DNA from: CAVSIP01 sp963728075
GTDB lineage: Bacteria; Actinomycetota; Actinomycetes; JAFAQI01; DASSKL01
NCBI GenBank assembly: GCA_963728075.1
Contig: CAVSIP010000001.1
Span: 1-64,000, forward strand
Direction of reading: 5' to 3'
DNA: 64,000 bases
The notes under the pieces are model-generated. The model saw nothing but the letters and a program-made list of their open reading frames with translations. It searched no databases and was not told the origin of the DNA. Shown here piece after piece: positions 44,597-52,552 of the stretch. How positions within the stretch are numbered: the stretch's first letter is position 1; each line of letters begins with the position of its first letter. The translations under genes and the position numbers were made by a program.

Positions 44597-47473
44597 CTAG
44601 TTGATGTCGACGTGCACGAGGTCCAGCGAACTCGTGAGTCGCGGCCCCGTGCCTGATGCGCCCTGGAAGCACAGCTGCATCCCCTGCAGCGCTGTGGTGG
44701 TCGAGATCGTGGGCGTGATGGTGACCGTCGTCGTCGTGGACGTGCCGGCTGCGGAAGGCTTCGTCAGTGGGTAGGCCGCCCACGTGCTCCCCCCGTCTGC
44801 CGAGACGAGGAGCTGGAAGGCGGCGTCCGCCGAGGGCGTCGTGGTGGTGCTGAACGTGACGGTGGCGACGGCACGCGAGATGGTCCACGTGCCCGACGGG
44901 ACGATCGGAGACGGGACGAGCTGCACTCCCGGCACGGCACTGGAGCAGGTCGACGGCAGGTTCCCCGACGGCCACTGCCCCTGCCCGGTGTACGTCGAGG
45001 AGTCGCCGGTCGACATCGCCGTGACGTCGGCGCCGGCCAGCGTGTAGCTGGTCGGCGCCGTGCCGGGCAGGTTGGACGCCTGCTGGACCGTCGCGCCGGT
45101 GCCGTAGGCGATCAGGCGCCCACCACGCCCGACGGCGTAGGTGTGCGTGCTGTCCGGTGCGGTGATGCCGTTGAGGTCGGCCGCCACCCCGGCGGACTGC
45201 GCGGACCAGGTCGGGTTGTTCTTGTTGCAGTTGGCGGTGCAGGTCAGGAGGGTGCCACCGTCGCCCGCCACCACGACGAGGCTGCCGGAGTTCTGCTGGT
45301 AGACGGCGCGCAGCGCGGACGTCGTCGCCGACGATGCCACCGTCCAGGTGGCACCGCCGCCGCCGCAGCCGCCGGTGCACACCGCGACCGTTCCGTTCGC
45401 GCCCACCGCCCACGGGTTCTTGCCGTCGTCGCCGCCTGCGGCGTAGAACGCCGGCGACCCGCTCAGCCCGCTCACGGTGTTGACCGTGTAGCTGGGTGTC
45501 GCGTTGCACCCTCCGGTGCAGGTGAGTACCAGGCCGGAGTCGCCGGCGTACACGGGGTGCTTGTTGTTCTGCGCGACACCGTGCAGCACGGTGCCGGCCG
45601 GGCAGTACGCCGAGCCGGGCGTCTGGTCGACCCACGCGATGCCGTTGAAGTACAGCACCGCGCAGTTCGCCCCGGCCGCCCAGATCGAGTTGTTCGCGTT
45701 CGCCGACACCGCGTACAGCGTCGGCGAGCCCACGAGCGCAGTGGATACCGACGTCCAGACCGGTGCGGCGGTGGCGCAGTCGGTGGCACAGACGAACGTC
45801 ACCCCGTTCGCGCCGACCACCATCGGGCTGCCCCCGTTCGCCGCCACCCCGTACAACGTCGTACCGGAGGGGCAGACGAGGGAGGACACCGCTTGCAGCG
45901 TCCAGGTGCTGCCGTTGAAGTAGCCCACGGTGCAGTTCGCGCCAACCGCCCAGACGTTCGATGCGTCGGTGGCCGAGATGGCGTTCAGATCGGCCGAGAC
46001 CGACGTGGTTATGGTGGCCCACCCGTTGTTGGACACCACGGTGCCCCGGGTGCCGACGGCGTAGGTGTGCGTGCCGTCCGGTGCGGTGATGCCGTAGAGG
46101 TCGGCCGCCACCCCGGCGGACTGCGCGGACCAGGTCGGGTTGTTCTTGTTGCAGTTGGCGGTGCAGGTCAGGAGGGTGCCACCGTCGCCCGCCACCACGA
46201 CGAGGCTGCCGGAGTTCTGCGGGAAGACCGCACGGAGGGTCGCGGTCGTGCCGGATGGCACCGCCACCCAGGCGGCGCCGCCACCCCCGCAGCCACCGGT
46301 GCACACCGCCACGGTGCCGCCTGTGCCGACCGTCCACACGTTGCCATTGGACGCGGCCGCGTAGAAGGTCGGCGACCCGGTGAGTCCGGTCACGGCGTTG
46401 ACCGCATAGGTGGGGGTCGCGTTACAGGCACCGGTGCAGGTGAAGACCAACCCGCCAGAACCGACGTACACCGGATGCTTGGAGTTCTCGGCGACGCCGT
46501 AGAGATCCGTGCCGGACGGGCACACCCCTGTGCCTGGCGGCTGCGCGGTCCAGGAACTGCCGTTGAAGAACAGCGCGGTGCAGTTCGCACCGGCGACCCA
46601 GACGTTGTTCGTCGCGTTCGCCGAGACCGCGTAGAGCGTGGGCGACCCGAATGCCGCCGTAGACAGCACGGACCACGCCGGCGTCGATGTCGTACAGGAT
46701 GCGGTGCAGATGAAGGCCACCCCGTCCGCACCGACGATGAGGGGAGTGCCTCCGTTCGCCGCCACTCCGTACAACGCGGTGCCGGTCGGGCAGACCGACG
46801 TCGGCACCGTCTGGGGCACCCAGGTGGTGCCGTTGAAGTAGTCGACCGCGCAGTAGGCGCCGACGGCCCAGACATCGGAGGCGTCGGTCGCCGACACCGC
46901 GTTCAGGTCCGGCTTGGCGAGGAAGGTCTCGGTACCACTGGCGGGTGGCAGCGACTGGGCCAGGTCGCTCGCCGACGTCGCGGTGAAGCCGCCGATCTCG
47001 GAGACGACCTGGTAGACGTACTGCTCGTTGTAGGCCGGCGCCGACGTCGAGCCGGCGGCGGAGTCCTGGTAGGTGCAGCTCACCGTGCCGGGCACGGACC
47101 CGGTGCACAGGGAGCTGCTGGGGGTGCCGGCGCCCGAGCCGTTCACGGTGGCCCAGGTGGTCGGGCTCGTCGCCGGCGCGCGCTGCACGAGGTAGGTGAC
47201 GTCGCGGGTGAGGGTGTCGGTCCAGGAGAGCGTGACGTCACCCGTGCCCGAGCCGCTGACGTTCGGGTGGATGGTCGTTGGGGTCGTCGGTGCGTCCAGC
47301 GTGCCGGCGGTGAACGTGCTGGTCTGGGACCCGGGCTGACTGGAGAACCAGGCGAAGGCGACTCCGGGCACGGCTGCCAGGACAGCCGCCATCGCAGTGG
47401 CGACCCAGACCCTGGACAGCCGACGGAGCCGGCGCCTGGTGGCGTCGGCTCCGTCGGCCCGGTGCTTGCCCAG
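44597..47473 (-). CDS. Secreted propeller-like repeat protein with SipW-type signal region
   Basis: Surface or secreted protein of about 930-958 residues. The N-terminus AWFSSQPGSQTSTFTAGTLD matches the SipW-type substrate signal pattern. A fibronectin-like segment (residues 50-150) is followed by two copies of a block of about 308 residues. Each block contains short repeats such as DVWAVGANC, LYGVAANGG, SGSLVVVAGDGGTLLTCTAN and THTYAVG, resembling YCF48-like beta-propellers, with many paired Cys. The ATG at 47,392 gives a signal without basic residues. A CTG at 47,473, 7 bases after AGGAG, would add KHRADGADATRRRLRRLSR and make a normal signal peptide. The upstream gene's TAA overlaps that ribosome site. 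Confidence 0.75.
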   Translation of the reverse strand: MGKHRADGADATRRRLRRLSRVWVATAMAAVLAAVPGVAFAWFSSQPGSQTSTFTAGTLDAPTTPTTIHPNVSGSGTGDVTLSWTDTLTRDVTYLVQRAPATSPTTWATVNGSGAGTPSSSLCTGSVPGTVSCTYQDSAAGSTSAPAYNEQYVYQVVSEIGGFTATSASDLAQSLPPASGTETFLAKPDLNAVSATDASDVWAVGAYCAVDYFNGTTWVPQTVPTSVCPTGTALYGVAANGGTPLIVGADGVAFICTASCTTSTPAWSVLSTAAFGSPTLYAVSANATNNVWVAGANCTALFFNGSSWTAQPPGTGVCPSGTDLYGVAENSKHPVYVGSGGLVFTCTGACNATPTYAVNAVTGLTGSPTFYAAASNGNVWTVGTGGTVAVCTGGCGGGGAAWVAVPSGTTATLRAVFPQNSGSLVVVAGDGGTLLTCTANCNKNNPTWSAQSAGVAADLYGITAPDGTHTYAVGTRGTVVSNNGWATITTSVSADLNAISATDASNVWAVGANCTVGYFNGSTWTLQAVSSLVCPSGTTLYGVAANGGSPMVVGANGVTFVCATDCATAAPVWTSVSTALVGSPTLYAVSANANNSIWAAGANCAVLYFNGIAWVDQTPGSAYCPAGTVLHGVAQNNKHPVYAGDSGLVLTCTGGCNATPSYTVNTVSGLSGSPAFYAAGGDDGKNPWAVGANGTVAVCTGGCGGGGATWTVASSATTSALRAVYQQNSGSLVVVAGDGGTLLTCTANCNKNNPTWSAQSAGVAADLNGITAPDSTHTYAVGRGGRLIAYGTGATVQQASNLPGTAPTSYTLAGADVTAMSTGDSSTYTGQGQWPSGNLPSTCSSAVPGVQLVPSPIVPSGTWTISRAVATVTFSTTTTPSADAAFQLLVSADGGSTWAAYPLTKPSAAGTSTTTTVTITPTISTTTALQGMQLCFQGASGTGPRLTSSLDLVHVDIN
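45067..46912 (-). repeat. Tandem internal duplication, about 924-bp period
   Basis: Two direct copies of about 924 bases (308 codons) lie within the secreted protein gene, roughly 45,990-46,912 and 45,067-45,989. A tract of about 140 bases (near 45,161-45,300 and 46,085-46,224) is nearly identical in both, while other parts have diverged. Confidence 0.8.
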
Positions 47474-47485
47474 TGGACTGCTCCT

Positions 47486-48181
47486 TTAGCTCCAGCTGAG
47501 CCCACTGCAGGTGCTGCCCGCGGCGCAGCTGCCCGGAAGCGGGTTGTTCTTGGCCTGCACGGCGTGCGCGGTCAGGATGACCTCCGCCTCGCCGCCCTGG
47601 TACGCGTTGGTTGCGCTGCTCGGTAGGTGCACCGCGGTGGTGAAGGTCACCGCGCCCGAGGTGTTGGTGAACGTGGAGGTGCTGACCAGCTCGTTGGTGG
47701 CCACGTAGCACGTGTAGCCCGACGGGCAGCTGGTGCTGTCCGCCGTTGTGGGGATGGTGTAGTTCACCGCCGAGCTCTGGCCGTCGGTGACGGTGATGTC
47801 CACCCCACCGGTCCCGGGGTCGTACAGCGCGCTCCCACCGACCCCGGCCTTGGTCTGGACCACGATGTCGAGCCCGAGGTAGGCCGCCTCCGTGCTCTGG
47901 TACGTGGCGACGAACGTGCACGACGACGCGGCGTCACCAGGCATGAGGTTGCTGACCGTGCACGCACTGCTGGCGGTCGTGCTGAGGCTCACCGTGCCGG
48001 CGGTGAACGTGTTGGTCTCCCCCTGGGGGGTGCTGGAGAACAGGCCCAGGGTGACTCCGCCGGCCAACGTGCCGACCGCCAGTGCGGCTGCGACCGCGCC
48101 GCCCACCGCGAGCAACCACGGCCGCCCACCACCCCGCTGCGGCGGCAGCGCGTGCGCGCCGCCCACGAACGTCTTGCTCAC
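47486..48181 (-). CDS. TasA/camelysin-like protein with SipW-type signal region
   Basis: Secreted protein of 231 residues. The hydrophobic segment LAVGGAVAAALAVGTLAGGV is followed by LGLFSSTPQGETNTFTAGTV, the pattern of SipW-dependent signal regions found in TasA and camelysin. The mature part is rich in Ser, Thr and Ala and probably beta-structured. I chose the GTG at 48,181 because AGAGGAG lies 6 bases upstream. It is between the SipW-type peptidase gene and the propeller gene on the same strand, and its stop touches the ribosome site of the next gene. Confidence 0.78.
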   Translation of the reverse strand: MSKTFVGGAHALPPQRGGGRPWLLAVGGAVAAALAVGTLAGGVTLGLFSSTPQGETNTFTAGTVSLSTTASSACTVSNLMPGDAASSCTFVATYQSTEAAYLGLDIVVQTKAGVGGSALYDPGTGGVDITVTDGQSSAVNYTIPTTADSTSCPSGYTCYVATNELVSTSTFTNTSGAVTFTTAVHLPSSATNAYQGGEAEVILTAHAVQAKNNPLPGSCAAGSTCSGLSWS

Positions 48182-48386
48182 TGAGGCTCCTCTCACGCCC
48201 GACCTTGCCCGCGGTGGACCGGACTCGGGCTGAAGCGATCTACGCGTGTTGTATCGGCCGAGGCTCGGGAGGAGATGGAGTAGGCACTTCGGAGTGTCTA
48301 TCAGGGGACGACAGACTAACCAGGACGCCAGGCCGGTATGCCTAGAAGTGACTACCGCCGGCGTGGCACAGCTCGCGGACCCGTGC

Positions 48387-48980
48387 TCACAGAGGACGCC
48401 GGCGGCCGGCGGCCTGGAGCAGCCGGGCCGCCAGCCCGGACAGTCCGACCGCGACCCCGACCAGCAGGTCGGCCCAGGGATTGGCCAGGGCGCTCACGAC
48501 GTAGCCCGCAGCGGGAACGCGGAACCACAGCTTTCCCACCACGTCCGAGGCCGGCGTGACGGCGGCGTCCGGCGCGTCGTTGGCATCGCCACGCGTCACG
48601 TAGGACACCGCGCCGCGAGCGTCACGGCGTACCTCGACGATCCGGTGGGTGAACAGGCGGCTGCTGCCCGCCGACGCCCGGAAGGTGATGACGTCTCCGA
48701 CGGCCAGCCGGGCGCGTGTCGGGCCGCCCACCGCATGGTCGACGACCAGGTCACCGGTGCGCACGGTGGGAGACATCGAACCGGACAGCACGGTCAGCAC
48801 CGGATGGCCGAGCACCTGCTGAGGCTGGGCCGCCGTCAGTTGGCTGGTGAGGGGCAGCACGATGACCAGAAGCGCGGCACCGCCGAGCAGGACCTGCAAC
48901 GCCCGCCGCACTACGGGCGGGCGCCGTACGAGGGGCCGCACGTCGGCGTACGAGGCTGCCCTGGGGGCGGCATGCGCCAT
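48387..48980 (-). CDS. SipW-type signal peptidase (S26B)
   Basis: Membrane serine protease of 197 residues of the ER/SipW type, which uses a Ser-His pair instead of Ser-Lys. The Ser motif is LSGSMSPT, the His motif is FTHRIVEV, and the Asp region is TRGDANDAPD. There is one membrane segment near the N-terminus (VLLGGAALLVIVLPL) and one at the C-terminus (WADLLVGVAVGLSGLAARLL). It is the first gene of a three-gene set with two proteins bearing SipW-type signal regions, so it probably processes them. Confidence 0.9.
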   Translation of the reverse strand: MAHAAPRAASYADVRPLVRRPPVVRRALQVLLGGAALLVIVLPLTSQLTAAQPQQVLGHPVLTVLSGSMSPTVRTGDLVVDHAVGGPTRARLAVGDVITFRASAGSSRLFTHRIVEVRRDARGAVSYVTRGDANDAPDAAVTPASDVVGKLWFRVPAAGYVVSALANPWADLLVGVAVGLSGLAARLLQAAGRRRPL

Positions 48981-49075
48981 GCGGTCTCTCCCGTCCGAGG
49001 TCTGGCTCCTCCCTGCCTGTCGGCACGTCCTCGGGATCCCTTGAGGTGACCTTCCGCGGAGTGGAGTGAGAGCGA

Positions 49076-49393
49076 CTAGATATCGGTGCCCTTGGCCGTC
49101 AGCGGCGCCAGCCGGTAGATCTCCGGCGCACCGGCCAGCAAGCCCTCGCTCATCATCGCGCGGCCGGCCTGCTTGAGGGCGTCGCCGCCGCTGTGCGCCT
49201 GGGCGGCCTCGCTAGAGGCGTACAGCTCGTAGAACCAGAACGTGCGGGGGTCGGCCGAGTCGACGTTGAGGACGTAGAGCAACGTCCCCTCCTCGGTCTC
49301 GACGGAGCCGACCAGGCTCCGCAGCAGGTCGGTGAGCGCCTGCTCCTTGCCCTCGGCGGCGGTGAGCTTTGCGATGGCGGCAACCTTTGACAT
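49076..49393 (-). CDS. Antibiotic biosynthesis monooxygenase (ABM) domain protein
   Basis: Protein of 105 residues, one ABM domain: KVAAIAKLTAAEGKEQALTD at the start, EEGTLLYVLNVDSADPRTFW in the middle and FYELYASSEAAQAHSGG after it. Members are small oxygenases or heme/quinone-binding proteins; the activity here is unknown. The ATG at 49,393 begins the conserved domain. Confidence 0.88.
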   Translation of the reverse strand: MSKVAAIAKLTAAEGKEQALTDLLRSLVGSVETEEGTLLYVLNVDSADPRTFWFYELYASSEAAQAHSGGDALKQAGRAMMSEGLLAGAPEIYRLAPLTAKGTDI

Positions 49394-49499
49394 GGCGCGC
49401 ACGATACGGCGTCCTGCCCGGGCTGGGGACCTTCGCCCCTGACCCGCCCGACACCCCGTCGGGTACACCAGGACTCGGGGTCGGGTGGAGGTGCGTGCA

Positions 49500-49919
49500 A
49501 TGGCCCACGCCGTCGTAGACCCGGACCTGGTGACCGACCTCGCCGAGGTGGCGGGCGAGCATCTGGTGCTGCCGCGCTCCACGATGGCGGCCGCGACCGC
49601 GCGGGCGTTCGTACGCAAGCAGCTCGTCGGTTACCCCGACGACCTCGTCGACCGGGCCGCCCTGCTCTCCAGCGAGCTCGTGACCAACGCACTCCTGCTC
49701 GCCGGCCACGCGCTCGACATCGGTGTCGGCGTCCTGCCGGGGCGGGTCGTCGTCATGGTCCGCGACGACGACCGGCGCTCGCCTGCACCGGGCGAGGCGC
49801 AGGATGCCGACCCGTTCACCGTCGTCCGCCGGCTCGCCGACGAGTTCGGCTGGGCGGTCACGGCGCGCGGGAAGTCGGTGTGGTTCGGCCTCGCCACCTC
49901 CCCCGGAAACCGTCCGTAG
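49500..49919 (+). CDS. Anti-sigma-factor-like ATP-binding protein (HATPase_c_2)
   Basis: Protein of 139 residues with a GHKL ATPase fold like RsbW/SpoIIAB. The N box reads LLSSELVTNALLLAG. The G1 Asp is in VMVRDDDRR and the C-terminal strand is GKSVWFGL. In actinobacteria such proteins bind and inhibit alternative sigma factors or act in partner switching. No partner gene is adjacent. GGTGGAGGT precedes the ATG. Confidence 0.85.
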   Translation: MAHAVVDPDLVTDLAEVAGEHLVLPRSTMAAATARAFVRKQLVGYPDDLVDRAALLSSELVTNALLLAGHALDIGVGVLPGRVVVMVRDDDRRSPAPGEAQDADPFTVVRRLADEFGWAVTARGKSVWFGLATSPGNRP

Positions 49920-49990
49920 ACGTCCCTGGCAGATCCGAACGTCGTTCGGTATCGTCTCGCCCCACCAGTCAGCCCGAGGTAGGAGCGAGG

Positions 49991-51304
49991 ATGGCCACAC
50001 AGTCCCGCCTGGCCACAGCCGAGCAGGTGCGCAACGAGGTCCGCACGTGGATCGACGAGAACTGGGACCCCCAGATCTCGATCCGCACGTGGCTGGAGCG
50101 GCTCGCCGACTCCGGCTGGGCGTCGCCCACGTGGCCGGTCGAGTGGTTCGGCAAGGGCCTGTCCAACGATCTCGCCGCCGTGGCGTTCGACGAGTTCCGC
50201 AGGGTGCACGCCCCGGGCCCGCCGGCCGGCCTGTCGCGGATGCTCGCCGCGCCGACGATCATCGCGCACGGCACCGACGATCAGCGGCAGCGCTACGTGC
50301 GCGCGATCCTCGTCGGCGACGAGGCGTGGTGCCAGCTGTTCAGCGAGCCCGGCGCCGGCTCCGACCTCGCCGGGCTGCAGGCGCGGGCCGAGCGGGACGG
50401 TGACGAGTACGTCGTCAACGGCCAGAAGGTCTGGACCTCCGGCGGCATGAACGCCGACCTGGGCATGCTGCTGGCCCGGACCGACCCGGACGCGCCCAAG
50501 CACCGCGGCATCAGCTACTTCGCCCTCGACATGGACCAGCCTGGCGTCGAGGTGCGGCCGCTCAAGCAGATCACCGGCGACTCGCACTTCGCCGAGGTGT
50601 TCTTCACCGACGCGCGGGTGCCTGCGGACGCGGTCATCGGCGACCTCAACGGCGGCTGGGGCGTCGCCCTGACCACGCTCGCGAACGAGCGCGTGGGTCT
50701 CGGCGCCGGCGGCAGCCTCGGCTTCCCGCTCAGCGCGCCCGGCGGCCGGCGCGTCCAGCAGCAGCTGGAGCAGTCGGTGGGCGAGTACGTGGACAGCGTC
50801 CGCAAGGGCTCGGCCGCGCAGCGCGCCGGCGCGGCGACGATGGCCGGCCGCGGCCCCGACTCGCTGATCAAGCTGGCCAAGGAGATGGGTCGCGACCAGG
50901 ACCCGCAGGTCCGCCAGGACGTGGCCCGCCTCTACACGTACGCGCAGCTCAACCGCTGGAACGGCCTGCGGGCCAAGGCTGCGGTCGCCGCGGGCGGCCG
51001 GCCGGGCGCGGAGGCCTCGCTGGGCAAGCTCATGGTGTCCCACATCACCCGGCTGTCCAGGGATCTCGGCCTGGAGATCGCCGGCGCGCACGGCATGCTC
51101 GCCGGCCAGGACGGCCCGCTCGACGGGACGCTGGCCCTGCAGTTCCTCGGCGCCCCCGCACCGTCCATCTACGGCGGGTCCGACGAGATCCAGCACAACA
51201 TCATCGGTGAGCGTGTCCTCGGCCTGCCCAAGGAGCCGGACGTGTCCAAGAACGTCCCGTTCCGGCAGCTGAAGGTCGGCACGCAGAGCCAGCCGGCCGA
51301 GTGA
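49991..51304 (+). CDS. Acyl-CoA dehydrogenase, subunit-like 1
   Basis: FAD-dependent acyl-CoA dehydrogenase of 437 residues. Conserved text: QLFSEPGAGSDLAGLQARAE, VVNGQKVWTSGG (FAD and substrate), HFAEVFFTDARVP, and near the end YGGSDEIQHNIIGERVLGLP. The usual catalytic YEGT is YGGS here. AGGAGCGAGG precedes the ATG. A second dehydrogenase starts 28 bases after its stop. Adjacent pairs of this kind in actinobacteria form alpha2-beta2 enzymes in steroid side-chain degradation (family knowledge; assignment here is inference). Confidence 0.94.
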   Translation: MATQSRLATAEQVRNEVRTWIDENWDPQISIRTWLERLADSGWASPTWPVEWFGKGLSNDLAAVAFDEFRRVHAPGPPAGLSRMLAAPTIIAHGTDDQRQRYVRAILVGDEAWCQLFSEPGAGSDLAGLQARAERDGDEYVVNGQKVWTSGGMNADLGMLLARTDPDAPKHRGISYFALDMDQPGVEVRPLKQITGDSHFAEVFFTDARVPADAVIGDLNGGWGVALTTLANERVGLGAGGSLGFPLSAPGGRRVQQQLEQSVGEYVDSVRKGSAAQRAGAATMAGRGPDSLIKLAKEMGRDQDPQVRQDVARLYTYAQLNRWNGLRAKAAVAAGGRPGAEASLGKLMVSHITRLSRDLGLEIAGAHGMLAGQDGPLDGTLALQFLGAPAPSIYGGSDEIQHNIIGERVLGLPKEPDVSKNVPFRQLKVGTQSQPAE

Positions 51305-51332
51305 CGCAGAGATTCAAGAGAGGACGCGCCCG

Positions 51333-52451
51333 ATGATCCAGTCCTTCACCGAGGAGCAGGAGGAGCTGCGCCGCTCCCTGCGCCGCTTCCTGGAGGACAA
51401 GTCCTCCAGTGCCGAGGTCCGCCGGCTCATGGAGACCGACGAGGGGTACGACCCCGCGGTCTGGACGCAGATGGCCCAGCAGCTCGGCCTGCAGGGCATG
51501 ACCATCCCCGAGGAGTTCGGGGGGGCCGGCTTCGGCCAGGTCGAGCTCATGCTCGTCCAGGAGGAGATGGGGCGTGCGCTGCTGTGCGCGCCGTACTTCG
51601 CGACGGTCGCGCTCGCGACCAACGCGTTGCTCGTCTCCGGAGACGACACCGCGAAGAAGGAGCTGCTGCCCGGCATCGCCGAGGGCGAGACCATCGCGAC
51701 GCTCGCGGTGGCCGAGGACAGCGGCCTGTGGGACTACGACCACATCGCGACGCGGGCCACGAAGGGCTCCGACGGCGGCTACGTGCTCGACGGCGCCAAG
51801 GCGTTCGTGCTCGACGGGCACGTGGCCAGCCTCATCCTGGTCGCCGCCCAGGCCCCCGGTGGGCCGAGCCTGTTCGCCGTCGAGGCGGACGCCGCAGGCC
51901 TCACCCGCCGCAAGGTCGAGACGCTGGACATGACCCGCAAGCAGGCGGTGCTCGAGCTGTCCCAGGTCCCGGCCCGGCTCATCGGCGAGGAGGGTGACGG
52001 CGCCCGGGTGCTCGCCAAGACTCTCGACCTCGCGATCGTCGCGCTCGCCGCGGAGCAGGTCGGCGGCGCCCAGCGCTGCCTCGACATGAGCGTCGAGTAC
52101 GCCAAGCTGCGCATGCAGTTCGGCCGGCCCATCGGCAGCTTCCAGGCGATCAAGCACAAGTGCGCCGACATGCTGCTCGAGGTCGAGTCGGCCCGCTCGG
52201 CGGCGTACTACGCCGGGTTCGCCGCGGCCGAGGACTCCGACGAGCTGCCACTGGTGACCAAGCTGGCCAAGGCGTACTGCTCGGACGCCTACTTCCACGC
52301 CGCGGCCGACAACATCCAGATCCACGGTGGCATCGGGTTCACCTGGGAGCACGACGCGCACCTGTACTACCGCCGGGCGAAGTCCGCCGAGCTGCTGTTC
52401 GGCGACGCGTCGTACCACCGCGAGCAGCTCGCCGCTGCCCTCATGGGCTGA
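51333..52451 (+). CDS. Acyl-CoA dehydrogenase, subunit-like 2
   Basis: Acyl-CoA dehydrogenase of 372 residues, downstream partner of the previous gene. It has FTEEQEELRRSLRRFLEDKS, MTIPEEFGGAGFGQVELML, VQEEMGRAL, QIHGGIGFTWEHDAHLYYRR and a C-terminus without a recognisable catalytic Glu. Its FAD-contact region VAEDSGLWDYDHI is also divergent. This fits a non-catalytic or co-catalytic subunit of a heteromeric dehydrogenase. Confidence 0.93.
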   Translation: MIQSFTEEQEELRRSLRRFLEDKSSSAEVRRLMETDEGYDPAVWTQMAQQLGLQGMTIPEEFGGAGFGQVELMLVQEEMGRALLCAPYFATVALATNALLVSGDDTAKKELLPGIAEGETIATLAVAEDSGLWDYDHIATRATKGSDGGYVLDGAKAFVLDGHVASLILVAAQAPGGPSLFAVEADAAGLTRRKVETLDMTRKQAVLELSQVPARLIGEEGDGARVLAKTLDLAIVALAAEQVGGAQRCLDMSVEYAKLRMQFGRPIGSFQAIKHKCADMLLEVESARSAAYYAGFAAAEDSDELPLVTKLAKAYCSDAYFHAAADNIQIHGGIGFTWEHDAHLYYRRAKSAELLFGDASYHREQLAAALMG

Positions 52452-52552
52452 GCGGGGCGAGCGCGTCGGTTGACAGCGGGCAGGCTGTTGCGGTCCACTC
52501 CGGGCACGGGGTGTGGCCTAATGGTCACTGAGCGTAACTGTCGGGTGGCGTT

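Noticed and set aside
45143..47626. 827-codon open frame on the plus strand
   Set aside because: It is antisense to the propeller-like gene; the composition (Arg, Gly, His-rich) is that of a GC-rich shadow frame.
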